Shown here in pieces: positions 18,190 to 27,971 of a stretch of 64,000 nt of DNA (positions are counted from its first letter, which is position 1; every line of letters starts with the position of its first letter). Below the pieces are notes generated by a model. It was given only the letters and a program-made list of their open reading frames with translations. It made no database searches and was not told the DNA's origin. The DNA comes from JANYHF01 sp963732765 (GTDB lineage: Bacteria > Pseudomonadota > Alphaproteobacteria > Rhizobiales > Hyphomicrobiaceae): NCBI GenBank assembly GCA_963732765.1, contig CAVTAS010000006.1:62001-126000 (forward strand), read 5' to 3'. A program made the position numbers and the translations under genes.

Positions 18190-19914
18190 ATGTCCGCTAT
18201 TCGGCCCTGGTCGGCGCCATCGTCCTATGCGGCCTATCGGGCGACGGCCTGGGCCAAGGCGATTGCGCGCCGCGTGGTCGCGACTGGCGTCGGCATCCTG
18301 CCCGGCCCCGCTTTCCGGATCGCCGGCTACATCGTGGCGCTGGAACAGGCGCGCGCCAAGCGCGTGGTCCGCACCGGGGCGCCGCCGCTCGAACGGCCCC
18401 GTGTTGGTTTTACCGAACTGCTCGGCAATGCCGACGCCTCGCTCGATCATCTGGCCATTCTCAATCTTCTCAAAGCGTCCGGCGATCTGACCGATGCGGT
18501 TTACCACCGCTATCTGAACACCACCTTTGCGGCACGCCGGCTCGACCTGGTGGACCGGGCGCTGGCGGACGGCGGTTTTGGCTTTGCCGACACCGCCTTG
18601 TTCCATTCCCTCAGGCTGCAGCAGTATCGCGGAGAGATCACCATCGGCGCCACGGAGGCCATCGCCGCCTTCGCCAGACTGGCAGCCAACACGCTGCACA
18701 GTGACAATGCCGCCAACGTGGTGGCCGATCTGCTTGCGCGCCGGGGCAATTCGGAGGATCTGGCCGCCTTCCTGGAAACGCTGCCCCCTGAGCATCTGAC
18801 GCGCCTGGCCGCCTCGACCTTCTTTGGCTGCGCCCGGCTACTAACGGCCAGCGGGTCCACGCGCGTCGCCTGGCTGCGAAACGCCTATCTGGATGCGCTG
18901 TCGCCCGAACAGCAACTTTACTTCCTGGAAGTGCTTCCACCTCGCGATCAGACAAAACTGCTCGGCGCTCCGCTCACCCCGCAAGCGGCGTTGAAGCGGT
19001 TCGCCGCCGTCTACAGCTCCCAGGATGCGCAAGATCGCGCCGATTTCGAACGTTGCGCCCTTGAGCCGCTGCGGCGTCAGGCGACCGGCCCCAACGCCTT
19101 CATGAACATCCGGTTCGACAGGTCGGAACAAACCGCCCTGCTGGGCAAGTTCTCAACCGCACTCGAAACCGGCAAGGGCTTCGGCCTGGTGCGGCTCGGC
19201 GATGGCGAAGCTTATGGCTACGATCATGCCGGTCTCGGCATCGCTGCCGATGCCGACTTCCGCGAGGACAACCAGACGCGCGAACGCATGTGGTGGGGAC
19301 GCGTTTTGCCGGCGGCGGCGCGCACTGACATCAAGCGCCGGTTCCGGCAGTCGGTAGCCGAGGCCGACGCCATCGGCATTCCCTCCGTCTACCGCATGAT
19401 CCGCGATCGCGGACCGGCGGGATCCGCCTTCGGGCAGAACAGCGGCCAACGCGGTCTCGCCGTCGTGCTGGCCAAGCTGGGAACGGATATTCCGCTGATA
19501 GATAAAATCCTCACGGAAGAACGCTGCCACCAGATCCTGTTCACCCGTCCCGAGCTGGAGGCGCTCGCCGCCAAGGCCGGCCGCGTGGTGCTGGTGAGTT
19601 GCTGGCGCGCCGACCAGCTGGCGTTGAAATCAACCGTTCCGGTGCACGAGATCGTCATTCCCGGCCACACCAAGGTGGCCAAGGCAACTGGCCTGGAGAC
19701 TGGTGCGCCCGCCCTGTTCCAGACCTTCGATGATCAGATCGCCAGCATGGCGGCGCTCTGTGGCCCCGGAACGCTGGTCCTGGTCGGTGCCGGCTTCCTG
19801 GGAAAAATCTTCATCGCCGCAGCCCGCAACAAAGGCGCCGTCGCGCTCGATGTCGGCGCGGTCCTGGACTATCTTGCCGGCTACAAGACCCGCAGCCTCG
19901 CCGATCTGGGGTGA
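18190..19914 (+). CDS. GT-D fold glycosyltransferase-like protein with helical N-domain
   Basis: 574 aa. The last 250 residues carry GT-D features: FGLVRLGDGEAYG (the DGE metal/sugar-nucleotide motif), SVYRMIRDRG, and GAGFLGKIFIAAARNKGAVALDVGAVLDYLAGY. The first 320 residues are helical and Leu/Ala-rich, with no motif I recognise. The protein probably adds a sugar to a surface glycan or protein; the substrate is unknown. It stands 155 bases behind the dehydratase gene and 61 bases ahead of alkA. The ATG at 18190 is the natural start; upstream in-frame sequence reads through the preceding gene in another frame. Confidence 0.72.
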   Translation: MSAIRPWSAPSSYAAYRATAWAKAIARRVVATGVGILPGPAFRIAGYIVALEQARAKRVVRTGAPPLERPRVGFTELLGNADASLDHLAILNLLKASGDLTDAVYHRYLNTTFAARRLDLVDRALADGGFGFADTALFHSLRLQQYRGEITIGATEAIAAFARLAANTLHSDNAANVVADLLARRGNSEDLAAFLETLPPEHLTRLAASTFFGCARLLTASGSTRVAWLRNAYLDALSPEQQLYFLEVLPPRDQTKLLGAPLTPQAALKRFAAVYSSQDAQDRADFERCALEPLRRQATGPNAFMNIRFDRSEQTALLGKFSTALETGKGFGLVRLGDGEAYGYDHAGLGIAADADFREDNQTRERMWWGRVLPAAARTDIKRRFRQSVAEADAIGIPSVYRMIRDRGPAGSAFGQNSGQRGLAVVLAKLGTDIPLIDKILTEERCHQILFTRPELEALAAKAGRVVLVSCWRADQLALKSTVPVHEIVIPGHTKVAKATGLETGAPALFQTFDDQIASMAALCGPGTLVLVGAGFLGKIFIAAARNKGAVALDVGAVLDYLAGYKTRSLADLG

Positions 19915-19975
19915 GCGAATCTTGCTCTCCTCTCCCCTTAAGCAGGGGGATAGGAGAAAAAGAGGCGAGATCACT

Positions 19976-20635
19976 TTGCCGACCGAGCACCACCGCATCA
20001 TTCAGACCGCCGACGATGTGGCCACGGGCCTGCGCGCGCTGAAACGCAAGTGCCCGCATATGCGGCGCGCCCATGCTCTGGCTGGCGATCCGCCGCTCAG
20101 GCGCGATATCGGCGGGTTCGAGGGGCTGGCGCGCATTGTGGTCGGACAACAGGTGTCGATCGCCAGCGCCAATGCCATTTGGGCGCGCGTCGCGGCAGGC
20201 GTTACGCCGTTCACGCCGCAGCGCATGGCGGAGTTGGACGAGGCGGCGCTGAAGGGCTTCGGGTTATCACGGCCCAAGATCGTCACCCTCAGCAAGCTGG
20301 CGCGGCATCTGGTTGACGACGGCGACTGGCTGCCGGATTTAACAGCGTTCACAGACGACATGGTGCGCGACCGGCTGGTGGCGCTGCCCGGGATCGGTCC
20401 GTGGACCTCGGATGTATATCTGCTGTTCTGCCTCGGCCGCGCAGATAGCTTCGCTCCCGGCGATCTCGCGCTGCAGGTGGCCGCGCAACATCTGATGGCG
20501 CTCGACGGCCGGCCCGATGCGCGCGCTCTCGCTGAGATCGCCGGGCGCTGGCGGCCCTGGCGCGGGGTGGCGGCGCGCATGCTGTGGGCTTACTATGCCG
20601 CGAAGAAGCGGTCGGGGACAGGGCAGCCGGTGTGA
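19976..20635 (+). CDS. DNA-3-methyladenine glycosylase (AlkA-type)
   Basis: 219 aa. HhH-GPD base-excision glycosylase: RIVVGQQVSIASANAIWARV, helix-hairpin-helix LPGIGPWTSDVYLL, and the catalytic Asp in APGDLALQ (about D163). Removes alkylated purines from DNA. I take the TTG at 19976 behind GAGGCGAGA as start, since no in-frame ATG lies between the previous gene and the domain; the start is uncertain by some codons. The short YjbR-type gene follows 17 bases later. Confidence 0.85.
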   Translation: MPTEHHRIIQTADDVATGLRALKRKCPHMRRAHALAGDPPLRRDIGGFEGLARIVVGQQVSIASANAIWARVAAGVTPFTPQRMAELDEAALKGFGLSRPKIVTLSKLARHLVDDGDWLPDLTAFTDDMVRDRLVALPGIGPWTSDVYLLFCLGRADSFAPGDLALQVAAQHLMALDGRPDARALAEIAGRWRPWRGVAARMLWAYYAAKKRSGTGQPV

Positions 20636-20652
20636 GGTTGGAGGGCAGTGCA

Positions 20653-20979
20653 ATGGCGACAGGCAAGGATCTGCGGCGCATCGCGTTATCGCTGGACGAC
20701 ACCACCGAAGCGCCGCATGTCGACCGGGCCGCGTTCAGGGTCAATCGCATCTATGCGACTATGCCGCCGGACGGGTTGACCGCGAACCTGAAGTTCACCA
20801 CCGACGAGCAGGAACTGAAATGCCTCACCGCGCCCGAGGCGTTCGCCCCCGTGCCGGGTGGCTGGGGGCGCATGGGCTGGACGACCGCGAGGCTGAGCAA
20901 GCTGAGCGCAGTGGAATTAGAGATCGCCCTCAGGACCGCTTGGGTGCACGCGGTGCCGAAAACGCCTCGCAAGCGGTGA
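20653..20979 (+). CDS. MmcQ/YjbR family protein
   Basis: 108 aa, small alpha/beta protein of the MmcQ/YjbR double-wing family: DLRRIALSLDDTTEAPHVDR, FRVNRIYATM, then GWGRMGWTTARLSK and a C-terminal ELEIALRTAW helix. The family adopts a DNA-binding-like fold but has no established role. Likely co-transcribed with alkA. Confidence 0.8.
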   Translation: MATGKDLRRIALSLDDTTEAPHVDRAAFRVNRIYATMPPDGLTANLKFTTDEQELKCLTAPEAFAPVPGGWGRMGWTTARLSKLSAVELEIALRTAWVHAVPKTPRKR

Positions 20980-21202
20980 AGGTCGATTCCTTCTCCGTAG
21001 GGAGAAGGAAGTGCAGCTCCGGTTTCGCGGTTAAGTTCTGAGAATATCGACTTTTTGTGTAACACAGTTGCAACATTCCACTCCTGAAGCCACTTTCCGC
21101 TGGCTTCGCTGTTGACCCGCGAGTTCTATCTGGTTGTGCATTACGTTTGGCAGGCCATTCGAAGGGTTCGAAGGGCCGCGATGAAACTTGCGGGGGAGCA
21201 AC

Positions 21203-23167
21203 ATGCTCGCAGTTATCAAAAGACTGGTTCTTTTGCCCCTTCGCCCTGTGAAAGCGATAGCGCTCGGCGTCTGCCTTGCGAGCTGCGGCCTAGCCGCCGC
21301 CGCCGAACCGAAGGTTCTGACGTCGTCCGCCGCCGCTACTCCAAAGCCTGTCGTGGCAAGCGTTCCGGCGACCAGCGCATCGTCGACGGCAGGCACTCTG
21401 CCGGACCCCAAAAACATCCCGGCGACGGCGACAGTGGCCGCGGTGCCGGCTGCTGTGCCGAACGCGCCCGCCTCGTTGCCGCCAGCTGTGGTTAGCGCCG
21501 CTCCCGATGCGGTGATTGAAGCTGCGCGCAAGGCGCTCGACGACAAATCACTCGCCGGCAAAGACGACAGCGCCGAGGATATCGCCGCGCTCGCGGCCTA
21601 TTACAGCGAGAGGACAGCGCCGCTGTGGACCAAGGACGGGAGTTACACCGACAAAGCCAAGGCCGTCATTGCCGAGCTCAGGAAGGCCGACGACTGGGGC
21701 CTCGATGCCTCGGACTTCGCGATTTTCGATCTGGCTAGCGGCGCTGCCGCCGACGCGCAAGGCACAGCCGAGGCTAGACTGGCGCTTGCGGCCCTGAAAT
21801 ATGCCCGGTTTGCTCGTGGCGGACGTCTCGATCCCGTTGCGCTGAGCAACATCCTCGACATGAAGCCGCCTGTGCTTGACCCCAAAACGGTATTGGCGGA
21901 ACTTTCCGATGCTCCTGCGCCAGATGTCTATTTGCGTGGTCTCAATCCCAAACACGCCGGCTTTGAAAAGCTGCGCCAGGCGCTGCTCAAGGCGCGCGGT
22001 CCCAAGCCGGACGAGGACAAGATCGATGCCGCTCTGTTGGTGAAACTGCCGGACGGCAAGCAACTGAAACCGGGGGCAAAGGACGATCAGATCGCAGTGT
22101 TGCGTCAACGCCTGAAAAGTCCTGCCGCAACGCCCGACGACGAGCGGAGCTACGACGACAAGCTCGTGGACGCGATCCGCGCCTTTCAAGAAGCCAATGG
22201 CATCAAAGCCAACGGCATCCTGAACAATCGGACGCGGAAGGCTCTCAACAAGGAGGGGGAGCCGAAGTCCTCCGACCCGAAGCAGACGATCGATCGCCTG
22301 CTGGCGAACATGGAGCGTTGGCGCTGGTTGCCGTCCGAACTCGGCAGCTTCTATGTGATGAACAATATCCCCGAGTATGTCAGCGAAATCTGGAAGGGCG
22401 ACGAACTCAAGCTCAGGCAGAAGATGATTGTCGGTCAGCCATCCTGGCCAACGCCGGTGCTGACGGCCAGCATGGAATTCGTCATCTTCCACCCAGCCTG
22501 GGGAATGCCCCCCGGCATCATGGCCAAGGAACTGCAACCGCGACTGAGAAAGGCATCGGGCGGAGACTTTTTCGAGCAACTGTTCGGCGGCAGTTCTGGC
22601 GGCGCGCAAGTGATCGAAGCCTACAAGCTGACCGTCACGCAGAACGGGAAGACGGTCGATCCCAATTCGATCGACTGGGGCACTGCCGATATCCGGAAGT
22701 TTGGCTTCACGCAGCCGCCCGGCGCGACGAACCCGCTGGGCCTGGTCAAATTCCGCTTCCCAAACAGCCACAATGTTTACATGCACGACACGCCGCAACG
22801 GACTCTGTTTGGCCAGACCTTCCGAGCGCTCAGCCACGGCTGCATGCGCGTGGCCGAGCCGCGAAAAACCGCTGAGGTCATTCTGGCCGAGGACAAGGGC
22901 TGGTCGGAAGATAAGGTCGGCGAGCTCTGGAAGAGCGGCGGCTCGGTAACGCTGGACCGGCAGATCCCGGTCTATCTCGTCTATTTTACCGCGCGGGTTA
23001 GCGATGATGGGCGGCTTGCGACTTATCCCGATATCTATGGCAACGACAGCCGGGTCATGTCGGCCTTGCGCGGTCATCCGGTGCGCTACACCGCGCCGCA
23101 AGCCGTCGATCCGTCGGAAGCCGATGCTCAGCCGGTAACGGAGCGGCGGTCGCGCAAGAAGAGTTGA
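21203..23167 (+). CDS. L,D-transpeptidase of the YcbB type
   Basis: 654 aa. N-terminal export signal (residues about 15-40; VCLASC also fits a lipobox, so lipoprotein status is open). An Ala/Pro/Ser linker follows, then the L,D-transpeptidase scaffold domain (about 120-270), a peptidoglycan-binding repeat (DAIRAFQEANGIKANGILNN), and the YkuD catalytic domain with YMHDTP and SHGCMRV (Cys about 547, intact). It forms 3-3 cross-links in peptidoglycan. The ATG at 21203 has GGGGGAG upstream. Much longer than E. coli YcbB, mainly by its N-terminal linker. Confidence 0.9.
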   Translation: MLAVIKRLVLLPLRPVKAIALGVCLASCGLAAAAEPKVLTSSAAATPKPVVASVPATSASSTAGTLPDPKNIPATATVAAVPAAVPNAPASLPPAVVSAAPDAVIEAARKALDDKSLAGKDDSAEDIAALAAYYSERTAPLWTKDGSYTDKAKAVIAELRKADDWGLDASDFAIFDLASGAAADAQGTAEARLALAALKYARFARGGRLDPVALSNILDMKPPVLDPKTVLAELSDAPAPDVYLRGLNPKHAGFEKLRQALLKARGPKPDEDKIDAALLVKLPDGKQLKPGAKDDQIAVLRQRLKSPAATPDDERSYDDKLVDAIRAFQEANGIKANGILNNRTRKALNKEGEPKSSDPKQTIDRLLANMERWRWLPSELGSFYVMNNIPEYVSEIWKGDELKLRQKMIVGQPSWPTPVLTASMEFVIFHPAWGMPPGIMAKELQPRLRKASGGDFFEQLFGGSSGGAQVIEAYKLTVTQNGKTVDPNSIDWGTADIRKFGFTQPPGATNPLGLVKFRFPNSHNVYMHDTPQRTLFGQTFRALSHGCMRVAEPRKTAEVILAEDKGWSEDKVGELWKSGGSVTLDRQIPVYLVYFTARVSDDGRLATYPDIYGNDSRVMSALRGHPVRYTAPQAVDPSEADAQPVTERRSRKKS

Positions 23168-23297
23168 TCGTCTGGGAGTTCGCCGGGCGACGAGGCGACC
23201 ACCCGCTCCCACGCTTCTTGGCGGGAAAGGGTGCCCCCGTGGGGCGGCCCTGCGCACTACTCAGTGACGCTATGAATTGGTCGACTTCTTGAATGCA

Positions 23298-24964
23298 CTA
23301 GTAGTGCGCGTCCTCTAGCCCGCAGAACGGGTCGACGGGGTTGTACCGGTTCCACGGCGCGCGTCCCATCAGGCATTCCAGCACGGCGCTCTGCATACTC
23401 TCCATCGTCGCATAGGCGTTGATGTAGGTCGGCACGCGCGGGGCATCGTAGAGATAGTAGGGATAGCCGAAAGAGATCATGGCGGTCGGAATGTCGTACC
23501 AGGGACGGTACATGGACTTGAAGAAGTCGCCCGCCACCAGCTTCTGCCAGTCGATGAAAATGCGATTGCGTAAGAGCAGCGTCTCCTCGCCGAAGAGATA
23601 GAGCACCAGATCGAAATTGGCGCGGCTGATCTTGGTTTCGGGTGCATGCATGGTGATCTCGAACCCCTCCGTACGCAGCATATCGACCAGCGCGAAGGGC
23701 AGCGCCACTGGCCGCCAGGGTTCGACAATGCCAGGCGTCAGGATCAGGATGCGCTTGTGTTTGGCTGGCGAGAGCGGCAGCAGGCTCTGCGTGTCCTTAA
23801 CGAGCGTCGGCGCGCGCTGTGTAACGGCGCGGGCGGCCGATTTGTTCGCAGGCGTCCCAATGCGGGTGAGCCGCGAGGCCACCGTTTCGGCATCCGGCAG
23901 ATGCAGTCCCAGCGCCGCCTTCAGGCCGAGCACGCGCCGCACCGCCTCTTCCAGTCGGGCCGGGCTCAGCTCGCCACGGGCGACGGCCCCCTCGATGGCA
24001 GCCACATCCGCCTGAGGATCGTCCGAGAACAGAATGACATCGCAACCAGCGCTAAGCAGCTGCGGCACCACGGTCTCGCGATTGCCCCAGGAGGTAAGGC
24101 CCGCCATGGGCGTCGCGTCGGACACGATCAGGCCGTTGAACCCCAGTCGCTCGCGCAACAGGCCGATATTGATCTCATGGCTGAGGCAAGCTGGCTTGAA
24201 GGCCTCTACACCCGCCCCGGGATTGAGCGAGCGGACCCACGATGGCAAGGCGATATGTGCAGACATGACGCTCATCACGCCCGCCTCTATGGCCGTGCGA
24301 TAGAGCCGGCCGAAACTCGCCTCCCAGTCTGCCATCGACAGCGGATTAATGGTGGTCACCAGATGCTGGTCGCGGTCGTCGTAGCCCTCGCCCGGCCAGT
24401 GCTTGGCAGTGGCCGCGATGCCGTGCTGCTGGAATACGGCAATCTGAGCGCGCATCTGCGCTTCAATCGCGCCACGTCGCTGCCGAAGCCGCGCGTGGCG
24501 ACGATGGCGCTGCGGAAGGCGGTGTTGATGTCGAGCACCGGCGTGAACGTCCAATTGATGCCGATGGCTCGCGCCTCCTCGGCCATGATGCGCGCGATGT
24601 CTTGGCTGGCGGCAAGATCGTTGATGGCGGCCAGCGCCAGCGGATTAGGCGTCTCGGTGCCGAAGGGAGGGCTCATGCGGCTGCCTTCGAGATCAGCCGA
24701 GATAGTCGGGCGGATCGGCGAGGCGGCCGTCAGGTCGGCGATGTCTGCGAGTTCGGCTGCGGCGTTCGCCCCGAGCGCGACCGTGATGCCGCCGGGCTGG
24801 AAGGCGTGAATGCGCTTAGCGCCCTCGACATCGCGCAAGTCGCGGCGCAGCACGAACAGCTGGGCGAGACGCTGGGCGGGGGTGAGGCGTGCAAAGGTCG
24901 CATCGACCCAAGCGAGGCGGTCGGCTTCGAGATTGAAGGGCGCTGCGGAAAGGTTGAGAGACAT
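23298..24964 (-). pseudogene. Glycoside hydrolase family 3 (beta-N-acetylhexosaminidase-like), one-base frameshift
   Basis: Two overlapping minus-strand frames together make one GH3 enzyme of about 555 aa. The first (from 24964) gives FVLRRDLRDVEGAKRI through FRSAIVATRGFGSDVAR; the second resumes with EAQMRAQIAVFQQHG, the substrate-binding KHWPGEGYDDRDQH and the nucleophile region IVSDATPMAGL. The frames meet near 24470, where one base appears to be missing from a GCGCG stretch; adding it restores a continuous family-like protein. It could be a real null allele or a sequencing slip. The intact enzyme would trim beta-linked sugars, for example in wall recycling. Confidence 0.8.
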
Positions 24965-25087
24965 GGCGAGCCTTGCAATGAGAGACGCCGCTTCTCATAG
25001 CAACGCGCGCACCAACGCGCCGCATTTTTTGCTGCGGCCTACGGCGCGCGGTTGAAATGTGGGGGCGCACCGTCGTGCACGCATCGC

Positions 25088-25324
25088 TCATCGTTTGCCC
25101 ACGTCCCAAAACCGGCGGTTGGCCTCGCACTCCACGTCGGCGCGGCTGAGGCCGATGTCTTTCAGCATGTGGTTGTCCATCATGCGAAGCGCGTGGCGCT
25201 GGCGGCGCACCTCCAGACATTGATCCAGCCAGAGCGCCAGCGATACCAGCCAGTTCCTCAGCCCTGCAGAGGCCTTGTCGGGCACGTCCGCAAGCACAAA
25301 CGGGCAGTCTTGCGTATCGGTCAT
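25088..25324 (-). CDS. DUF1127 (YjiS-like) small protein
   Basis: 78 aa. The C-terminal DUF1127 motif is clear: RHALRMMDNHMLKDIGLSRADVECEANR. Members are small Arg-rich proteins, some acting in phosphate, carbon or RNA regulation, with no single agreed role. The ATG at 25324 has an ideal GGAGGATC just before it, which decides the start. Divergent from a LysR gene with a shared dyad in between, so probably under its control. Confidence 0.87.
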   Translation of the reverse strand: MTDTQDCPFVLADVPDKASAGLRNWLVSLALWLDQCLEVRRQRHALRMMDNHMLKDIGLSRADVECEANRRFWDVGKR

Positions 25325-25368
25325 GATCCTCCTCCGTATTCGCTGAGCCGAAACTACCGCTGCGGTTG

Positions 25369-25418
25369 CCATAACGAAAGCGAATGTATATTATCGCATC
25401 GATCACCATTCGTTATGG
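25369..25418. promoter_or_regulatory. Divergent promoter dyad for LysR and DUF1127 genes
   Basis: A perfect 10-base inverted repeat, CCATAACGAA at 25369-25378 and TTCGTTATGG at 25409-25418, in the gap between the divergent starts. An inner pair CGAATG/CATTCG reinforces it. This is where a LysR protein controlling itself and its neighbour would bind. Confidence 0.6.
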
Positions 25419-25427
25419 ACTGCCATC

Positions 25428-26300
25428 ATGCCCCGCGATATCGACGCCGCCCTGATACGCGCCTTCTTGGCTGTCAATGAATCCGGCGGCATGACCGCGG
25501 CAGCGCGCGTTCTCAACCTCACCCAGGCGGCCGTCAGCCAACAGATCAAGCGGCTGGAGGAGCTATTCGACGTCACGCTGTTTGACCGGCAAACCAAGCA
25601 GCTGCAGCTCACTGCCGAGGGCCAGCGCCTGCTCGGCCATGCGCGCCGGCTGGTGCATCTCAACGACGAAGTGGTGGGCCTCATGACCGTGCAGGAAGTG
25701 TCGGGGGAGATCCGGCTCGGCGTGCCGCATGACATCGTCAGCGTGTATCTGCCGCCGATCTTGCGCCGCTACGCCCAGATCCGTCCGAACCTCCGTGTCG
25801 TGATGATCGCCGACACCTCGCGCAAGCTGATCGCCAAAATGGAGGCGGGCGAGGTGGACCTGACGCTGACCACCGACCTGTCGCCGGCGCGCGGCCACAA
25901 CATGCTCTCGCGCCAGAATCTTTTGTGGATCGGCGCCGATAACGGCCAGGTGCACCGCCGCCGTCCGCTCCCGCTGTCGACCGGCGACGACACCTGCGCC
26001 TTCCTGGCCGTCGCCCAACCGGTGTTGCGCGACGCCGGCATCGACTGGGTGAAGATCTGCGAGGCGCGCTATACGCCCGCTGTCACCGCCACGGTCGAAG
26101 CCGATCTCAGCGTCGGCATGTGGATGGCTTCCAGCGTGCCGCCGGGCCTGACCGTGCTCGGCCCTGAAAGCGGCCTGCCGGTGCTGCCCGATTTCTACGT
26201 CAACCTGCGCCTGCCCGTGGGTGGCGGCAACCCGAGCGTGAAGGAACTGGCCGGCCACATCCGCGAGTTCTTTTCGCAACGCTACCGGCGCGCGGCGTAA
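25428..26300 (+). CDS. LysR family transcriptional regulator
   Basis: 290 aa. N-terminal winged HTH (IRAFLAVNESGGMTAAARVL, then NLTQAAVSQQIKRLEELF) and a periplasmic-binding-like effector domain from about residue 90 (SGEIRLGVPHDIVSVYLPPILRRY). The effector is not evident. Divergent from the DUF1127 gene; this pairing is common in alphaproteobacteria and suggests direct regulation. Confidence 0.92.
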   Translation: MPRDIDAALIRAFLAVNESGGMTAAARVLNLTQAAVSQQIKRLEELFDVTLFDRQTKQLQLTAEGQRLLGHARRLVHLNDEVVGLMTVQEVSGEIRLGVPHDIVSVYLPPILRRYAQIRPNLRVVMIADTSRKLIAKMEAGEVDLTLTTDLSPARGHNMLSRQNLLWIGADNGQVHRRRPLPLSTGDDTCAFLAVAQPVLRDAGIDWVKICEARYTPAVTATVEADLSVGMWMASSVPPGLTVLGPESGLPVLPDFYVNLRLPVGGGNPSVKELAGHIREFFSQRYRRAA

Positions 26301-26350
26301 TGGGGTAAGGGAGGGCGAACCGAAAGCGACGTTCTACCAAAGGACCCGAC

Positions 26351-27751
26351 ATGGCCCTCAACAAAGTCCCAACCCGCACCGAAACCGATTCGTTCGGGCC
26401 GCTTCAGGTCCCCAACGACAAATACTGGGGCGCGCAGAGCCAGCGCTCGATCGGCAATTTCAAGATCGGCTGGGAAAAGCAGCCCGCCTCGGTGATTCGC
26501 GCGCTCGGCATCATCAAGTGGGCCGCCGCCGAAGTGAACATGAGTCTCGGCAAGCTCGACAACAAGATCGGCGACGCCATCGTGATGGCGGCGGGCGAGG
26601 TGGCCGAGGGTAAGCTCGACGTGCATTTCCCGCTGGTGGTCTGGCAGACCGGCTCGGGCACGCAGTCGAACATGAACGCCAACGAGGTGATCTCGAATCG
26701 CGCCATCGAGATGCTGGGCGGGGAGATGGGGTCCAAGAAACCTGTGCATCCCAACGACCACGTCAACATGAGCCAGTCGTCGAACGACACCTACCCGACC
26801 GCCATGCACATCGCTGCGGCCGAGGAGATCCATCACCGCCTGCTGCCGGCCTTGCAGTATCTGCGCAACGCGCTGAACGACAAGGCCGAGGGCTGGAAGG
26901 GCATAATCAAGATCGGCAGGACGCATACGCAGGATGCCACGCCGATCACGCTGGGGCAGGAGTTTTCCGGCTACCGCCAGCAGGTGGAAAACGGCATCGC
27001 GCGCATCGAGCAGACGCTGCCGATGCTGATGCAGCTGGCCCAGGGCGGCACGGCGGTGGGGACGGGGCTGAACGCGCCGGTGGGGTTCGCCGAGATGGTG
27101 GCGCAGCGTATCGCGAACATCACGCGCATGCCGTTCACGTCAGCGCCGAACAAGTTCGAGGCGCTGGCCGCCCACGACGCCATGGTGATGAGCCACGGGG
27201 CGCTGAACACGGTGGCGGCGAGCCTGTTCAAGATCGCCAACGACATCCGCTTCTTGGGCAGCGGCCCGCGCTCAGGCCTGGGCGAACTTGCGCTGCCAGA
27301 GAACGAGCCCGGCTCCTCGATCATGCCGGGAAAAGTCAACCCGACGCAGTGCGAGGCGCTGACCATGGTCTGCGTGCAGGTGTTCGGCAACAACGCGGCC
27401 ATGACCTTTGCCGGCGCGTCCGGGCACTTCGAGTTGAACGTGTTCAATCCTGTGATGGCGTATAATTTCCTGCAGTCGGTCCGGCTGCTGGCCGACGCCG
27501 CTATGTCGTTCACGGAGCATTGTGTTGCGGGGATCGAGCCGCGGCGCGATAATATCGAGGCGGGGCTGAATCGTTCCTTGATGCTGGTTACAGCTCTGGC
27601 GCCCAAATACGGCTACGATCGCGCGGCCAAGATCGCCAAGACGGCGCATCACAACGGCTCGACCTTACGCGACGAGGCGATCAAGGACGGCATCCCGGCC
27701 GACGATTTCGACGCCATCGTCCGCCCCGAGAAGATGATAGGACCAAGCTGA
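26351..27751 (+). CDS. fumC: Class II fumarate hydratase
   Basis: 466 aa, cytosolic tetramer that hydrates fumarate to malate in the TCA cycle. Motifs: GSGTQSNMNANEVISNRA (substrate site), NMSQSSNDTYPTAMH, TQDATPITLGQEFSGY, and the superfamily signature GSSIMPGKVNP at about 321-331. Length is that of FumC. A small DUF4169 gene starts 3 bases after its stop and an RHH protein gene follows, forming a tight three-gene unit. Confidence 0.96.
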   Translation: MALNKVPTRTETDSFGPLQVPNDKYWGAQSQRSIGNFKIGWEKQPASVIRALGIIKWAAAEVNMSLGKLDNKIGDAIVMAAGEVAEGKLDVHFPLVVWQTGSGTQSNMNANEVISNRAIEMLGGEMGSKKPVHPNDHVNMSQSSNDTYPTAMHIAAAEEIHHRLLPALQYLRNALNDKAEGWKGIIKIGRTHTQDATPITLGQEFSGYRQQVENGIARIEQTLPMLMQLAQGGTAVGTGLNAPVGFAEMVAQRIANITRMPFTSAPNKFEALAAHDAMVMSHGALNTVAASLFKIANDIRFLGSGPRSGLGELALPENEPGSSIMPGKVNPTQCEALTMVCVQVFGNNAAMTFAGASGHFELNVFNPVMAYNFLQSVRLLADAAMSFTEHCVAGIEPRRDNIEAGLNRSLMLVTALAPKYGYDRAAKIAKTAHHNGSTLRDEAIKDGIPADDFDAIVRPEKMIGPS

Positions 27752-27753
27752 CT

Positions 27754-27969
27754 ATGGCCGAGATCATCAACCTGAAACTGGTGCGGAAAATCCGTGAGCG
27801 CGAAGCCAAAGAGCGCGAGGCCGAGGCCAATCGCGCCAAGCATGGCCGCAGCAAGGTGGAGAAGCTGCGCGAGGCGCAAGAGGACCGGCGCCGGCAGGAC
27901 CGGCTCGATGAGTTGAAGCGCGACGTCAACGACAACGACACGGTTGAAGGTGGGGGCGGGCCGGCCTAG
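27754..27969 (+). CDS. DUF4169 family protein
   Basis: 71 aa, strongly charged: INLKLVRKIREREAKEREA, then RAKHGRSKVEKLREAQ, an almost continuous helix. This is the DUF4169 pattern, found downstream of fumC in many alphaproteobacteria. Role unknown. Confidence 0.85.
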   Translation: MAEIINLKLVRKIREREAKEREAEANRAKHGRSKVEKLREAQEDRRRQDRLDELKRDVNDNDTVEGGGGPA

Positions 27970-27971
27970 CG

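Noticed and set aside
21548..23257. 569-codon minus-strand frame
   Set aside because: Antisense to the L,D-transpeptidase gene, whose catalytic motifs are clear; no start signal or family features.
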